Shown: positions 28,101 to 34,365 of the stretch, piece by piece
How positions within the stretch are numbered: the stretch's first letter is position 1
Layout of the letters: every line of letters starts with the position of its first letter
NCBI GenBank assembly: GCA_032622095.1
Contig: CP136064.1
Coordinates: forward strand, 181,818,011-181,882,010
Length of the DNA stretch: 64,000 bases
Source: Siphonodentalium dalli
Taxonomy: Eukaryota > Mollusca > Scaphopoda > Gadilida > Siphonodentaliidae
Direction of reading: 5' to 3'
The notes under the pieces: generated by a model
What the model was told of the DNA's origin: nothing
What the model saw: only the letters and a program-made list of their open reading frames with translations
The model's database searches: none
Position numbers and translations under genes: made by a program

Positions 28101-30228
28101 AGACCACACATGTGCAGGGTCAAATATTCAACCTCTGGAGACAGAGAGTTGACCACAAGCCAACTACTCTGAGGGGTCGCAGAGATTTCAGTACCCATAA
28201 CTGACAGCAACAGTAATGGTGATGATGTTTGAATTTTTGGTATTATCCTTTATTATGTTTGTATTAACTTATTTTTTCATTATAACTATTAATAGTAGTA
28301 GTATCAGTTTCATATCATAAAAATAAATAATGATTTTAAACAATGGTTCTGTTATATATGGGGCTGACTCTTGGGCCATCTTCACGTGGGGGTGTCTTCA
28401 TATGCGGCCGACTTCGCATAGGGCCCAACTTCTCCTGTACTCGGCTGAGTCTCAGTATTACTATTAGCTAACGTCTAACAGGTCAGGAAAAACCCAAACT
28501 CGATGTACTAAACCTTAATTTGTGTAAAAAACCTCGATCGAGGTTCTTCGAGATCATGTGAAATACTCACCCATGACATAAGGGGAAGCACTATAAACCA
28601 AAACTGATACTGATGGAAATAATATAATGTGGAGTATTTCATCTTACTACAGTTACTGGACATAAAGTCCCAAAATTAAGGTTTTTATCGAGTTTATAAA
28701 TTGGTATCCCTATAAACAGGTCAGGCACACATCAAAAACGGTCTACGTAGCTCGTTTTGTCTACTGTAGCCCGATTGAGCTACGTTTTTAATGTGATTTA
28801 CACGCCTCCTGCGATTATCGCCATACCACGACAAAAGCGCATTTCGAATTTTCGTGCATTAGTTGTGTACCACTATCACGTCTACAAAGAAGCAAAAAAC
28901 TCAACGACTCACCACGGCTTTAATACCTTTTGAGTGATTCAAAATCGATTTGTTTTGGTCAATTTACCATGAAAAACCGTAAGAAATGATCATCAAAATC
29001 TCTTGATCAAAATGTAAATCTTCATCAAATCTGAGGTAGTTCTGGTCGCAATTGTGTTCGTAAACATCCGTGTGCAGGCGATAATCTGATTGGTTGCATT
29101 TAGCCGGGGATTAATGGTACGTTCTTAATGGGATTTCAGTGTAACATCTATCTGTTGGAATGTACGGAACGACAAATGGACAACCATATTTGTATAACTG
29201 TAATGTTAAGCGAGGTGCTTCCAAATTTCAAAGTAGAGTTGTGAATCGTGTTTCCGTAGGTTGCCTTCTCTGAATGGCGGTCTCCAAACATTTAACAAAT
29301 ACTCGTCTCCGAGTGAAGCTGTTCGCTTTATCCAATCAGGTGAGCCACATAAACTGGACGTTCTTGACCTTCAAAAATAAATATCCTGCAAAAAACAAAT
29401 GGATTGTTACCTACTTTTTATGGCAAAATCTGATATTTTCGGGAAAGTCACTACCAAACGCTAACAGGTCTTAATTAAAACATCGTTAATTGCGCCTAAG
29501 CTGTGGTGAGTCATTGGGTTTTTTGCTTCTTTGTAGACGCAATAGTGGTACACAGCTAATGAACGAAAATTCGAAATGCACTTTTCTCGTGGTATGGCGG
29601 TAATCGATGGTGGTGTGTAAATCACATTAAAAACGTAGCTCAATCGGGCTACAGAAGTACAGTAGACAAAACGAGCTACGTAGACCGTTTTGGATGTGTG
29701 GCCGACCTGATAAAGAATGCTTCTTTATAGGGATACCGATTTATAAACTCGATAAAAACCTTATTTTTGGAGACTTCTTTATAGGGATACCGATTTATAA
29801 ACTTGATAAAAACCTTATTTTTGGGACTTTATGTCCAGTAACTGTGGTCTAACCTGCTTGGCAGCTGTAAGAAATCCTTTTGATGTGAAAGTTGGATCAT
29901 AGTGAGTTCGTATTAGAAACTCCATAAACTTATTCTTTATCACTTTAATCGGATTTGGAGCTAACGCTTTTGATCGAGCAGTGAGTACCAGTTCATCCAA
30001 ACGTTTCTCGGCATCGTTTTTCTGTAATTGTGATCCTCGGTGGAAATTGCGCGAAAATACGCCACAAGACAGTTTATCGAATCTCCCGTCCGCTAAAATA
30101 TATTTGCCTGTTAGGAAACGATGCCTAAGAGTGTGATATGTTGATTTATAACATTGGGAGCATATTGTACGTGGATACGTGACTCTTGCTGTGAAACAAA
30201 CATAGTTTTTCGAAAAACTTTTTAACAT
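7058..30228 (-). CDS. MAIP1: MAIP1-like gene (m-AAA protease-interacting protein 1, mitochondrial), five exons
   Basis: Exons run 30228-29854, 24182-24111, 22023-21912, 12773-12656 and 7157-7058. Joined they give 777 bp, 258 codons plus TGA; human MAIP1 is about 291 residues. All four introns are GT-AG, and phases (0,0,1,2) match at every junction. The N-terminus is rich in Arg/Lys/Ser/Thr/Tyr with few acidic residues, as in a mitochondrial presequence. Residues about 92-150 carry the recognisable family core: NPIKVIKNKFMEFLIRTHYD, then FLTAAKQ, then the exon 2 helix. The last exon has FIKEMTKGVESTW, matching the family's F-x-R/K-E-x-T-x-G-V-x-x-x-W ending. In mammals the protein sits in the mitochondrial matrix, binds the m-AAA protease (AFG3L2) and helps sort EMRE for the calcium uniporter. 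No stop or frameshift interrupts it, so I read it as functional. Family assignment is from remembered similarity, not a search. Confidence 0.85.
7262..8000 (+). mobile_element. Tandem-unit element, ~165 bp x 4, ending in a perfect hairpin
   Basis: Units start at 'ttttctaagt' (7286, 7447, ~7615, 7781), each followed by 'ggccataactct' and 'atcatccggaaacc'. The element closes with an 11-bp perfect stem (7964-7974 with 7985-7995, GTCCCCCGAAA) around a 10-nt T-rich loop. Unit size, unit start and hairpin end resemble the element at 19,784-21,070 and the bivalve 'pearl'/Helentron-related elements. It begins about 100 bp upstream of the MAIP1 exon 5 acceptor. Confidence 0.6.
8020..8114. repeat. 13-bp perfect inverted repeat, 69-bp spacer
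   Basis: TTTATCGGTGGGT (8020-8032) pairs with ACCCACCGATAAA (8102-8114). The rest of 8,001-8,859 is unannotated intron 4 sequence with no clear transposon end. Confidence 0.5.
8860..11258 (-). pseudogene. hAT-superfamily transposase pseudogene (DUF4371 / ZNF862-like lineage)
   Basis: Five overlapping open segments run in order on the minus strand: 11258-10806, 10980-10198, 10273-10070, 10073-9336 and 9471-8860. Together they read through a complete hAT transposase. Landmarks in order: a CPECNKSVCPG metal-binding-like motif; a H-x5-H stretch (FERHVNSTDH); LLADESTDASD (first catalytic Asp block, near 10,440); ALDGTNAMSGEKGG with INCRCHRLAL (second Asp and RNase H-fold helix); TRWLSHRDCCIRIFDRY; and the C-terminal hAT dimerisation motif SSVERLFSLMNDIKSDTRTR. 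Frame breaks fall near 10,870, 10,270, 10,075 and 9,490. The family inserts DNA by cut-and-paste. With four breaks this copy cannot make transposase, unless the breaks are assembly errors. It lies in MAIP1 intron 4. Confidence 0.85.
11259..11639. other. 5' flank of the hAT pseudogene
   Basis: It contains a perfect 12-bp palindrome CGTGACGTCACG (11331-11342) of CRE/ATF type, which could belong to the former transposase promoter. I could not find a terminal inverted repeat or 8-bp target duplication for the hAT element here or near 8,860. Confidence 0.35.
11640..11880 (+). repeat. Fragment of the ~135-bp-unit Helitron-like family
   Basis: Carries the units 'aatttcataccaaatataagc', 'ttactatggagagaaagagt' and 'gaacaaatctgaatcac' without a terminal hairpin. 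The following 11,881-12,186 is plain intron sequence with a 12-G run and an (AT)n run near 12,160. Confidence 0.6.
12187..12594 (+). mobile_element. Helitron-like non-autonomous element with ~135-bp units (copy B)
   Basis: Same structure as 5,692-6,090: units beginning 'ttatgtccctggccccgccc', a short GGAC-rich stretch, a terminal hairpin (12567-12587, GAGAC ttc GTCTC with outer ACC/GGT) and CTAA at 12591-12594. It ends 62 bp downstream of the MAIP1 exon 4 donor. Confidence 0.65.
12656..12773 (-). CDS. MAIP1: MAIP1-like exon 4, Asp187 to Arg226 (split codons at both ends)
   Basis: A 118-bp exon between the acceptor tttttttttacag and the donor GTAAAA, phase 1 in and phase 2 out. It reads QTFIEVSVAFVGADGF, then LLSEEFFKRMFTCRY. 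These match the family's central beta strand (x-F-V-x-I-x-M) and the strand ending in Y-(R/E)-F that continues in exon 5. The 5' edge of a 260-bp TTAA MITE lies only about 20 bp upstream of the acceptor, so the polypyrimidine tract is squeezed between exon and transposon. Confidence 0.82.
12794..13062. mobile_element. TTAA-flanked MITE (family M1, copy 2), 20 bp from the exon 4 acceptor
   Basis: Colinear with 6,733-6,995 over its whole length ('ctggtgcagcattaa', 'tatataagagaatgcactgg', 'ggaagctccagtcatgaaagg'). Its ends are more worn: TTAA at 12794 and only gTAAt at the right. Confidence 0.75.
13063..13430 (+). repeat. Fragment of the ~135-bp-unit family and unassigned intron sequence
   Basis: 13,130-13,320 shows worn copies of 'ttgtccctggc...', 'tacaaatctgaatccctgtca' and a GGAC-type tail. 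The remainder shows nothing recognisable. Confidence 0.4.
13440..19260 (+). repeat. Tandem repeat, ~145-170 bp units, split by the fold-back element
   Basis: 'caacatttccagata' recurs near 13,455, 13,605, 13,748 and 13,919, and again at about 19,128. Each is followed by 'aagatgaataactctagaa.ggaaaac.tgaac' and 'catagtggtgaatatccataccaaatttc'. The segment 13,941-18,990 is a later insertion into one unit, so the true repeat is 13,440-13,940 plus 18,991-19,260. Confidence 0.75.
13941..18990. mobile_element. 5.05-kb fold-back element (arms ~2.5 kb)
   Basis: It starts TAGTCCAGGAGATATTGG and ends with the reverse complement of this at 18990. The arms pair outside-in around 16,465. Outer parts are nearly identical: 14,040-14,273 matches 18,661-18,894 with a handful of changes, and 14,592-14,765 matches the same distance from the right. 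Similarity falls towards the centre but is still traceable at 15,480/17,450 and 15,950/17,060. AT-rich 'aagatggcggcca' motifs repeat within the arms. The element is flanked by AAT on both sides (13938-13940, 18991-18993). No open frame longer than about 115 codons and no transposase motif, so it is non-autonomous. The superfamily is unknown to me. Confidence 0.85.
19330..19783 (+). repeat. Short tandem pair, ~138-bp unit
   Basis: Two units with 'tttgtcc.c.c...tgaccttgac' near 19,541 and 19,680, each followed by a 'ggcgatat.tcgg...tcagcggtg' block. No coding sequence. Confidence 0.45.
19784..21070 (+). mobile_element. Tandem-unit element, ~175 bp x 6, hairpin-ended ('pearl'/Helentron-like)
   Basis: Units begin at 'ttttctaagt' (19968, 20158, 20332, 20511, 20683, 20856), spaced 172-190 bp. 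Units 4-6 are almost identical ('ggtgaaaatgggtgga', 'cgcgctatgcatgtagctg', 'ctgcccagcggttgctg'). The last unit runs into (GGAC)n and a terminal hairpin at 21046-21060 (CCGACTT c AAGTCGG). The left end 'acaagaggtacgctgtc' near 19,785 is a tentative 5' terminus. No protein coding. The name is by resemblance to a described bivalve repeat class. Confidence 0.65.
21107..21651 (+). mobile_element. Helitron-like non-autonomous element ending hairpin + CTAG
   Basis: The 5' end is TCTCATATATATTTTG at 21107, then a CTGT-rich microsatellite, then about three units of ~122 bp ('gagatctcggaaacgggtgg', 'ttgaaatttgctatgtg', 'cgccgagcccgtgcgacg'). The 3' end has the stem AGCCCG (21622-21627) / CGGGCT (21636-21641), then catcgg and CTAG at 21648-21651, followed by T. 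TC...hairpin-CTAG|T is the Helitron pattern. The 5' flanking base is G rather than the expected A. Confidence 0.7.
21912..22023 (-). CDS. MAIP1: MAIP1-like exon 3, residues 150-186 plus one base
   Basis: A 112-bp exon between the acceptor ccattcttttgcag and the donor GTATGT. Only one frame is open and it enters at phase 0; it ends in phase 1 with a G that exon 4 completes to GAC (Asp). The peptide contains DVEDIFAQKILEIGM followed by an acidic LDTGDDT. This aligns with the family's (D/E)-(E/D)-I-x-x-x-x-x-x-D/E-I-x-x-x-x-D segment. It is the least conserved exon, so its support comes mainly from splice signals and phase. Confidence 0.75.
22352..22391. repeat. Perfect 16-bp hairpin, 8-bp loop
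   Basis: ctcaatataattttca (22352-22367) pairs exactly with 22376-22391. It lies in MAIP1 intron 2 beside a short 'tctcacttctccctat' tandem repeat. The rest of 22,392-23,880 shows no recognised feature. Confidence 0.55.
23883..24006. mobile_element. ~120-bp MITE with 33-bp terminal inverted repeats, TA target
   Basis: 23881-23913 (starting TGTACAGTAATGCCC) and 23976-24008 are inverted copies with two mismatches. They are flanked by TA at 23883-23884 and 24005-24006, with ends of the CAGT type usual for Tc1/mariner MITEs. It sits about 105 bp downstream of MAIP1 exon 2. Confidence 0.75.
24111..24182 (-). CDS. MAIP1: MAIP1-like exon 2, residues 126-149
   Basis: This 72-bp, phase 0-0 exon is too short for an ORF scan. 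It lies between the acceptor tttactttgtag and the donor GTGAGA. It reads AVTIVTNLVSNRSYDELSGL and then VDNE, which lines up with the family helix after the alanine-lysine-glutamine of exon 1 (human: AF-x-x-V-x-x-L-L-x-x-x-x-F-D-x-L-x-x-L-V). A 33-bp-TIR MITE sits 100 bp downstream in intron 2, and a dispersed repeat starts a few bases upstream of the acceptor. Confidence 0.85.
24186..25050 (+). repeat. Dispersed repeat R1, copy 2, interrupted by R3
   Basis: 24,186-24,400 and 24,990-25,050 are homologous to 2,270-2,640 ('gacagtcaa.gact..gggtcgctc', 'cttaggttgaattttacaac'). R3 (24,402-24,957) sits between the two parts. Confidence 0.55.
24402..24957. mobile_element. MITE-like repeat R3, copy 2 (inverted relative to copy 1)
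   Basis: It starts tttaaagatacggcgg and ends cgcccgtgccttcaa, which is the reverse-complement order of 5,145-5,643. Inserted in R1. Confidence 0.65.
25059..26110 (+). repeat. Dispersed repeat R2, copy 2
   Basis: Direct, colinear copy of 3,119-4,150, including the two internal 'catctaatc.acaactaatg' blocks and the closing 'gaggtccccaaaaggtgaat' block. Confidence 0.75.
26203..27468. mobile_element. ~1.27-kb terminal-inverted-repeat element
   Basis: The left end TAAGGCCTAAAAAAAAAA...TTTGTTTCCGCTAAC recurs inverted at 27,420-27,468 (gttaacggaaacaaac...ttttaggcctaa), with 'agggtaggtagg'/'cgaccgacccta' further inside. The interior is AT-rich without a supported open frame. It lies in MAIP1 intron 1. 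Confidence 0.6.
27469..28650. other. MAIP1 intron 1, no supported feature
   Basis: AT-rich sequence. One plus-strand open stretch (27,956-28,204) contains WCEGWHLDRLNRKA, faintly like the C-terminal end of some MULE-type transposases, but it has no supporting context. Confidence 0.3.
28651..29844. mobile_element. ~1.2-kb element with ~270-350-bp terminal inverted repeats, abutting the MAIP1 exon 1 donor
   Basis: 28,651-28,918 (starting AGTTACTGGACATAAAGTCC) matches the reverse complement of about 29,497-29,844. The outermost ~65 bp are nearly perfect. The right arm has an extra internal duplication of ~55 bp ('ttctttatagggatacc' at ~29,721 and ~29,775). The central ~580 bp are unique and carry no transposase motif. 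The right end lies about 10 bp inside intron 1. Confidence 0.75.
29854..30228 (-). CDS. MAIP1: MAIP1-like exon 1 (coding part), residues 1-125
   Basis: The ATG at 30228-30226 is chosen because MLKSFSKNYVCF begins a presequence-like stretch. An in-frame ATG 22 codons upstream (30294) gives a tail without that character and is probably 5' UTR. The exon ends in AAG-CAG followed by the donor GTTAGA, after exactly 125 codons (phase 0). If the intron were not removed, translation would add 12 codons and stop at 29815. The donor lies about 10 bp from the end of a terminal-inverted-repeat element. Confidence 0.85.
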
Positions 30229-30912
30229 TTTTAAACCGGAAGTGGGGCAATTCCATTCACTACTCTGGACCAAGTTCCCCCAAAGAAGACCCACTAAAAG
30301 TTGTATGTCGAGCCCGATATGATCCGAGAAAATGTGTAGGCCTTCCAGGGCCTTCTTCTAAAGGCTTCTTGTCCGGTTGATAAACTGAAATTTTAGGGTC
30401 AACCTAGAACATGTTTTGACTAAGTTTGTTTTTATTCCATTTTTAAGAGGAATATATCCTCTATAACATATTCAAAATCCGCTTTGAGCATTTTGTGTAA
30501 TCCAGGATGGCGTCCATGATGGCAGATAGGCAGAGTCGTTATTTGGTGAGAATCCGGATTCAGAATCCGAAGCCGATTACGGGGGCGGGGCTATTTCCCG
30601 ATTCTATGTCAGATTTTTAAATCCACGTTTAATGTTTAATGTTCTCCCAGCGTCAAACGTGGCTCATGTATTTGACACAAGTATCATTTGCATCTTATAT
30701 TTATAAAGCTCATGTTTGTTGTTAAAGTCATGCTTTTCTTCTATGTGTATATACACGGCACATAACTAGCTGCCAATCCGACTTAATCGCATTTTTTTTT
30801 CAAGTTAAAATGTGTTTATTGATGAGGGCAAACATTTCTAATAACTCTAGGTCTTCTGAATCAAATTCCGAAGATGTTGTGAAGAACACACGAAACTTGT
30901 CAGTTGTACTAG
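30229..30912. other. MAIP1 5' flank / probable promoter region
   Basis: A non-repetitive stretch between the MAIP1 start codon and the Gypsy LTR. It must contain the 5' UTR and core promoter, but I see no clear TATA box or initiator. One 'aggatggcgtccatgatggc' motif resembles those in the fold-back element. Confidence 0.35.
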
Positions 30913-31276
30913 TGTAGCGTTCTCCGGCTATATATAGGCCCAATTATCGGGAGGGGGTCTGACCGCGTCCAAACGGCTACGGAAATTGTCACGAAATAAT
31001 GACAATTCAATGCAAGATTATATTATATTTAAATGAAAAACACATAAAGACAAACCATACCCTACCCACTGCACGCGCCCGTCTTCCCGGCTTTCGACAG
31101 GCCTAAATCTTTTACTCACAATCGCTTCTCAAACCTCTCTCTCAGAAACGTGACTGATCGCCTCTCACGTCTGACGTCAACTGGCCTGCCGGAAGCCGGG
31201 CTACGTGCGCGTGCGGTGGGTTTACAAATATAGAAGTTGGAAGCAGACCGCCAGTATCTTGCTGCTCGTTACATCA
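30913..31276 (-). repeat. 3' LTR of a Ty3/Gypsy-type retrotransposon (364 bp)
   Basis: Read on the minus strand it starts TGATGTAACGAGCAGC directly after a polypurine tract and ends GAGAACGCTACA, the TG...CA form of retroviral-type LTRs. A TATATATAG lies near its 3' end and an AT-rich polyadenylation-like region near its middle. The boundaries are inferred without a 5' LTR to compare, because the 5' half of the element is missing. Confidence 0.65.
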
Positions 31277-31287
31277 CTCCCTCCTCC
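31277..31287 (-). promoter_or_regulatory. Polypurine tract (plus-strand primer site)
   Basis: GGAGGAGGGAG on the minus strand sits immediately before the LTR start TGATG, the expected position for the RNase H-resistant primer of plus-strand DNA synthesis. Confidence 0.7.
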
Positions 31288-31434
31288 AACAAAATGCGTC
31301 CCGCATTTTTGTCAAACATATATCAGGAAGACTTCTTCCGTAAATACCCGTAAGGTGAGTATTTCATGTTATACCAGGCAGGAATGCTTTCAACTGCCCG
31401 CAATGCTCCTTCCCTTAATTAGCAGTATTTCATT

Positions 31435-32379
31435 TCAGCCAGACTGTCCATCTGGCATCACAGGAACAGACAAACTCCGCAGCAAACGGTGGAACTTCAA
31501 ACAATCCATAGAGTGGCGCTCCACAAATGTAGTTTCTACTTCTTGCAGACGATCAGCACTTCGGATCTTTGTTGTGATATGCACATCACCCAGTTGACAT
31601 TGAACTGTTGCATCCTTCGTTTTTGGCAAATTACTAGCTTCCGACGCCACATCTCTCGTATTAGAACTCTCTTCTGTGGGCTCCCCAACATGTAAAGCTG
31701 GTTCAGGTCCAATGCTGGAGTTACTTTGAGGACTTGCAACATGATGAGAACCTCGTGGTGATCTCCGAATGATCACAGAACAAACGCGACTTTTCCTCTC
31801 TGGAACCGCAGGGTTTATCAATTCACACCCTGAACAGCTGCGAGCACAATCTCTAGAACTCTGTCTCCTCTCTGGTGACTGCCTTCGTCTGGTTGAGGCA
31901 CGTGACAAATCTTTCCTCTCTGGTGACTGACTTCGTCTGTTTGAGGCACGTGACAAGTCTCTCCTCTCTGGAAACTGACTTCGTCTGGTTGAGGCACGTG
32001 AGAAGTCTCTCCTCTCTGGTGACTGACTTCGTCTGTTTGAGGCACGTGACAAGTCTCTCCTCTCTGGTGACTGACTTCGTCTGGTTGAGGCACGTGACAA
32101 GTCTCTCCTCTCTGGTGACTGACTTCGTCTGTTTGAGGCACGTGACAAATCTCTCCTCTCAGGTGACTGACTTCGTCTGTGGGAGGCACGTGACACGTCT
32201 CTTCTCGGGCTCCTACTCCGGCGTGCATGTCTCAAGTGAGATGTGGCACTTTCATGCTTGCTGGTTCCAAGGTGACGTTTATAATTGGATATCTTTCCCG
32301 TGACAAAGTTGCAAGGCCGACACAGTTTATCCTTTGTGTCACTGTGTTTTGGTATTCGATAATTTGTTAGGTTCTCCAT
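31435..32379 (-). CDS. env-position ORF: U1-type zinc finger plus RS-rich repeats, 314 aa
   Basis: An intact frame between the end of pol (32555) and the polypurine tract. Residues about 17-42 hold CRPC-x12-H-x5-H, the C2H2 spacing of U1/matrin/JAZ-type zinc fingers, which bind RNA or double-stranded RNA in known families. Residues about 57-170 are seven copies of a 16-residue unit, SRAS(N/T)RRSQSPERRDL, a strongly basic RS/SPER-rich tract like splicing-factor RS domains. The last ~145 residues are unrecognised and contain no signal peptide or membrane segment, so it is not an envelope protein. The ATG follows a splice acceptor directly. It is open although the neighbouring pol is broken. Function is unknown; nucleic-acid binding is inferred from composition. 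A captured host exon is the alternative. Confidence 0.65.
   Translation of the reverse strand: MENLTNYRIPKHSDTKDKLCRPCNFVTGKISNYKRHLGTSKHESATSHLRHARRSRSPRRDVSRASHRRSQSPERRDLSRASNRRSQSPERRDLSRASTRRSQSPERRDLSRASNRRSQSPERRDFSRASTRRSQFPERRDLSRASNRRSQSPERKDLSRASTRRRQSPERRQSSRDCARSCSGCELINPAVPERKSRVCSVIIRRSPRGSHHVASPQSNSSIGPEPALHVGEPTEESSNTRDVASEASNLPKTKDATVQCQLGDVHITTKIRSADRLQEVETTFVERHSMDCLKFHRLLRSLSVPVMPDGQSG
31870..32215 (-). repeat. 48-bp coding minisatellite, 7 units, alternating as a 96-bp dimer
   Basis: The unit contains 'cacgtgac.agtctctcctctctggtgactgacttcgtctg' in plus-strand order. Successive units alternate between Asn and Thr codons at residue 5 (H, N, T, N, T, N, T), so the array grew by duplicating a pair. 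Because 48 is divisible by 3, other frames across it also stay open (31,875-32,303 plus, 31,818-32,228 minus); those are shadows. Confidence 0.85.
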
Positions 32380-32398
32380 CTGGAAATAAAAGATGAAG
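32380..32398 (-). promoter_or_regulatory. Splice acceptor immediately before the env-position ORF ATG
   Basis: The minus strand reads cttcatcttttatttccag|ATG: a pyrimidine-rich tract, CAG, then the start codon with no gap. In retroelements with an env gene the third ORF is made from a spliced mRNA. The matching donor would lie in the missing 5' part. Confidence 0.5.
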
Positions 32399-32554
32399 AC
32401 TTTTAGCTACGAGTAACAAATCTGTCAAAAGGATCAACAACAACACTCAGATGGGCTTCTGTTCAATCTTTAATAATCAATTGTTGGGATTCAGTGAAAA
32501 TACTATATACAGGAAATGCTATGTACAATGTACGTTTTGTTCTCTTCAGCTTCT

Positions 32555-34365
32555 TTACAATGTGTACTGGTTCAAGTAGACCGGCTTCCTGCTCACTCGG
32601 CCAGATCTGGTGCAAACAGCTGGGAATCCTACTCTTATCAGTTGGTCACTGTCACATTCATCTTCTGACGATTCTTCATCGCTGGCAGTAATATCTTGGT
32701 CTGTCTCATTGTCTGATGAAGATGGTGCCCTCCTATAATATGGACGAAGCCTATCAGTGTGTACCACTTGTCTTCTCTCTGACATGGGGTGTGTTATTTC
32801 CAGGGTGATATCGGTGAGGTGTCTAGTGACCTCAAAAGGGCCATCCCAATAAGTCTGGAATTTGTTTGGTCTCTTCTTATCCTTTACTGGGGTCTACAAC
32901 CACACCCAGTTGCCTACTTCAAAGTCTGGTTTGGCATGTGGAACTTTGTAGTTTCGTCTCTGTCTCTTCATTGCAGTGTTCATGTGATCACGGACAATAT
33001 GATGAGCTTTAGTCAATCGCACTCTCAGCTCTTCCGTCCAGGCCTGTGTCTCCACATAGGCCTCTTGGCAAGGTGTGCCAAACTGGATGTCTAACGGGGT
33101 CCTTACTTCTCTTCCAAACATGAGATAGTTGGGCGTGCATCCGGTAGATTCTTGTGTTGTGGAGCGGTATGCTGTCATCACATATGGGAGCATGGTGTCC
33201 CAGTCTGGATCTTCTATGTATGCGGTCAGCATTGCTTTAATTGTTCGGTTCAGCCTTTCGACCAACCCATTAGATTGAGGGTGGTATGCCGTTGTCCTTG
33301 TCTTTGTGATGCCAATGAGGTTGCATAACTCGCTAAATACCTTGCTCTCAAATTGAGCACCCTGGTCAGAGTGTATTTGGGCTGGTGGCCCAAACCGTGA
33401 TACAAATTCGTTCATGAGAAGATTTGCAACTGTAATGGCCTCCATGTTAGCCATGGGATATGCCTCGCATACTTGGTGAAATAGTATATCACCACCAGAA
33501 TATATTGGTTGCCTTTTTCTGTCTTTGGTTTTATTGGTCCCATGATGTCTATCCCAATCCTCTCCAAGGGTGCTCCTGAGGCATGAGTATCTAATTGACT
33601 CCTTTGCTTTTGTAACTTTATTGGCATGCATATAGCACAGGTTCTGACATAGTCAGTGACATCTTGTTTCATTCCTGGCCAGTAATATGCCAATTGTAGT
33701 TTTTGGAGGGTCTTCGTTATTCCCAGGTGGGCTGACATTGGGGGGTCATTGGCCTGGGCTATCATGTGCTTGCGACTGTCATTTGGCACAACTATCCTTG
33801 TGCTGGGATGACCTCCTTTTTCATCTTCTAGGTAGAGCACATCGTTGTCCAATTTCAGGGAATTCCACTTTGCCCACAAGCATTTGACTAAATTACTCTG
33901 CGGTGCAACATCTTTCCACTCCGGTCTTGTTCCATTTTCCAGCCAGTCTCTCACAACTTTAATTTCTGGACATTTCTTCTGGGATTCTGCCATTTGGGAC
34001 CTATCAACTCCGATCACAGAAACCTTCTGATCAGTTGATCCCTTTTCTTCAGTTTATCTCACACATTGGACACAAGGCTTGCGAGATAAAGTGTCAGCAT
34101 TATTATGGACTCGCCCCGGCCGGTCCGGATTTCAAAATCATACATGCCAAGAGTCTCAATCCATCGTGCAGTTTGTCCCTGTGAATTTTTGAAGTTAAGC
34201 AGCCAACGTAGACTTCCGTGATTGGTCCTGATCAAGAACTTCTTGCCTAGAAGATATGGCCTGAAGGTGATTCACGAAAGATATGACAGCCAGTAACTCC
34301 TTTCGTGTTGTGCAATAATTTTTCTCAGATTTATTCAGAGCCCGACTGGCATAGGCTATAACCAG
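32555..34365 (-). pseudogene. Ty3/Gypsy-type pol fragment: RNase H and integrase
   Basis: Minus-strand order: RNase H C-terminal half (IAYASRALNKSEKNY, then ELLAVISF, then the asparagine-aspartate end near 34,080); integrase zinc-binding HHCC (HLGITKT...YYWPGM...TCAIC); integrase core with all three catalytic positions (IGIDIMGP; HSDQGAQFES; GLVERLNRT); and the C-terminal GPF-like tail ending RSGRVSRKPVYLNQY at 32,555. It is dead: frameshifts near 34,262, 34,105 and 33,465, an in-frame TAA at 34054-34056 and an in-frame TAG at 32894-32896. Reverse transcriptase, protease, gag and 5' LTR are absent; the fragment stops at about 34,365, where AT-rich repeat begins. Described only; no restored protein is given. 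Confidence 0.85.

Noticed and set aside
27956-28204. 82-codon plus-strand frame with WCEGWH, possible MULE transposase remnant
   Set aside because: Only one short motif resembles the family; no adjacent transposase sequence or inverted repeats.
29815-30294. Single-exon 159-codon protein
   Set aside because: The last 12 codons are intron and transposon sequence, and the first 22 precede a better presequence-type start; the real coding part is 29,854-30,228.
31205-31597. Plus-strand frame with an apparent GTGAGT donor (31,354) and TTTCAG acceptor (31,438)
   Set aside because: It lies antisense across the LTR, polypurine tract and the env-position ORF, and has no family motif; the signals look fortuitous.
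31875-32303. 142-codon plus-strand and 136-codon minus-strand frames over the 48-bp repeat
   Set aside because: A repeat length divisible by three keeps several frames open; only the 314-codon frame extends beyond the repeat with a zinc-finger motif and start context.
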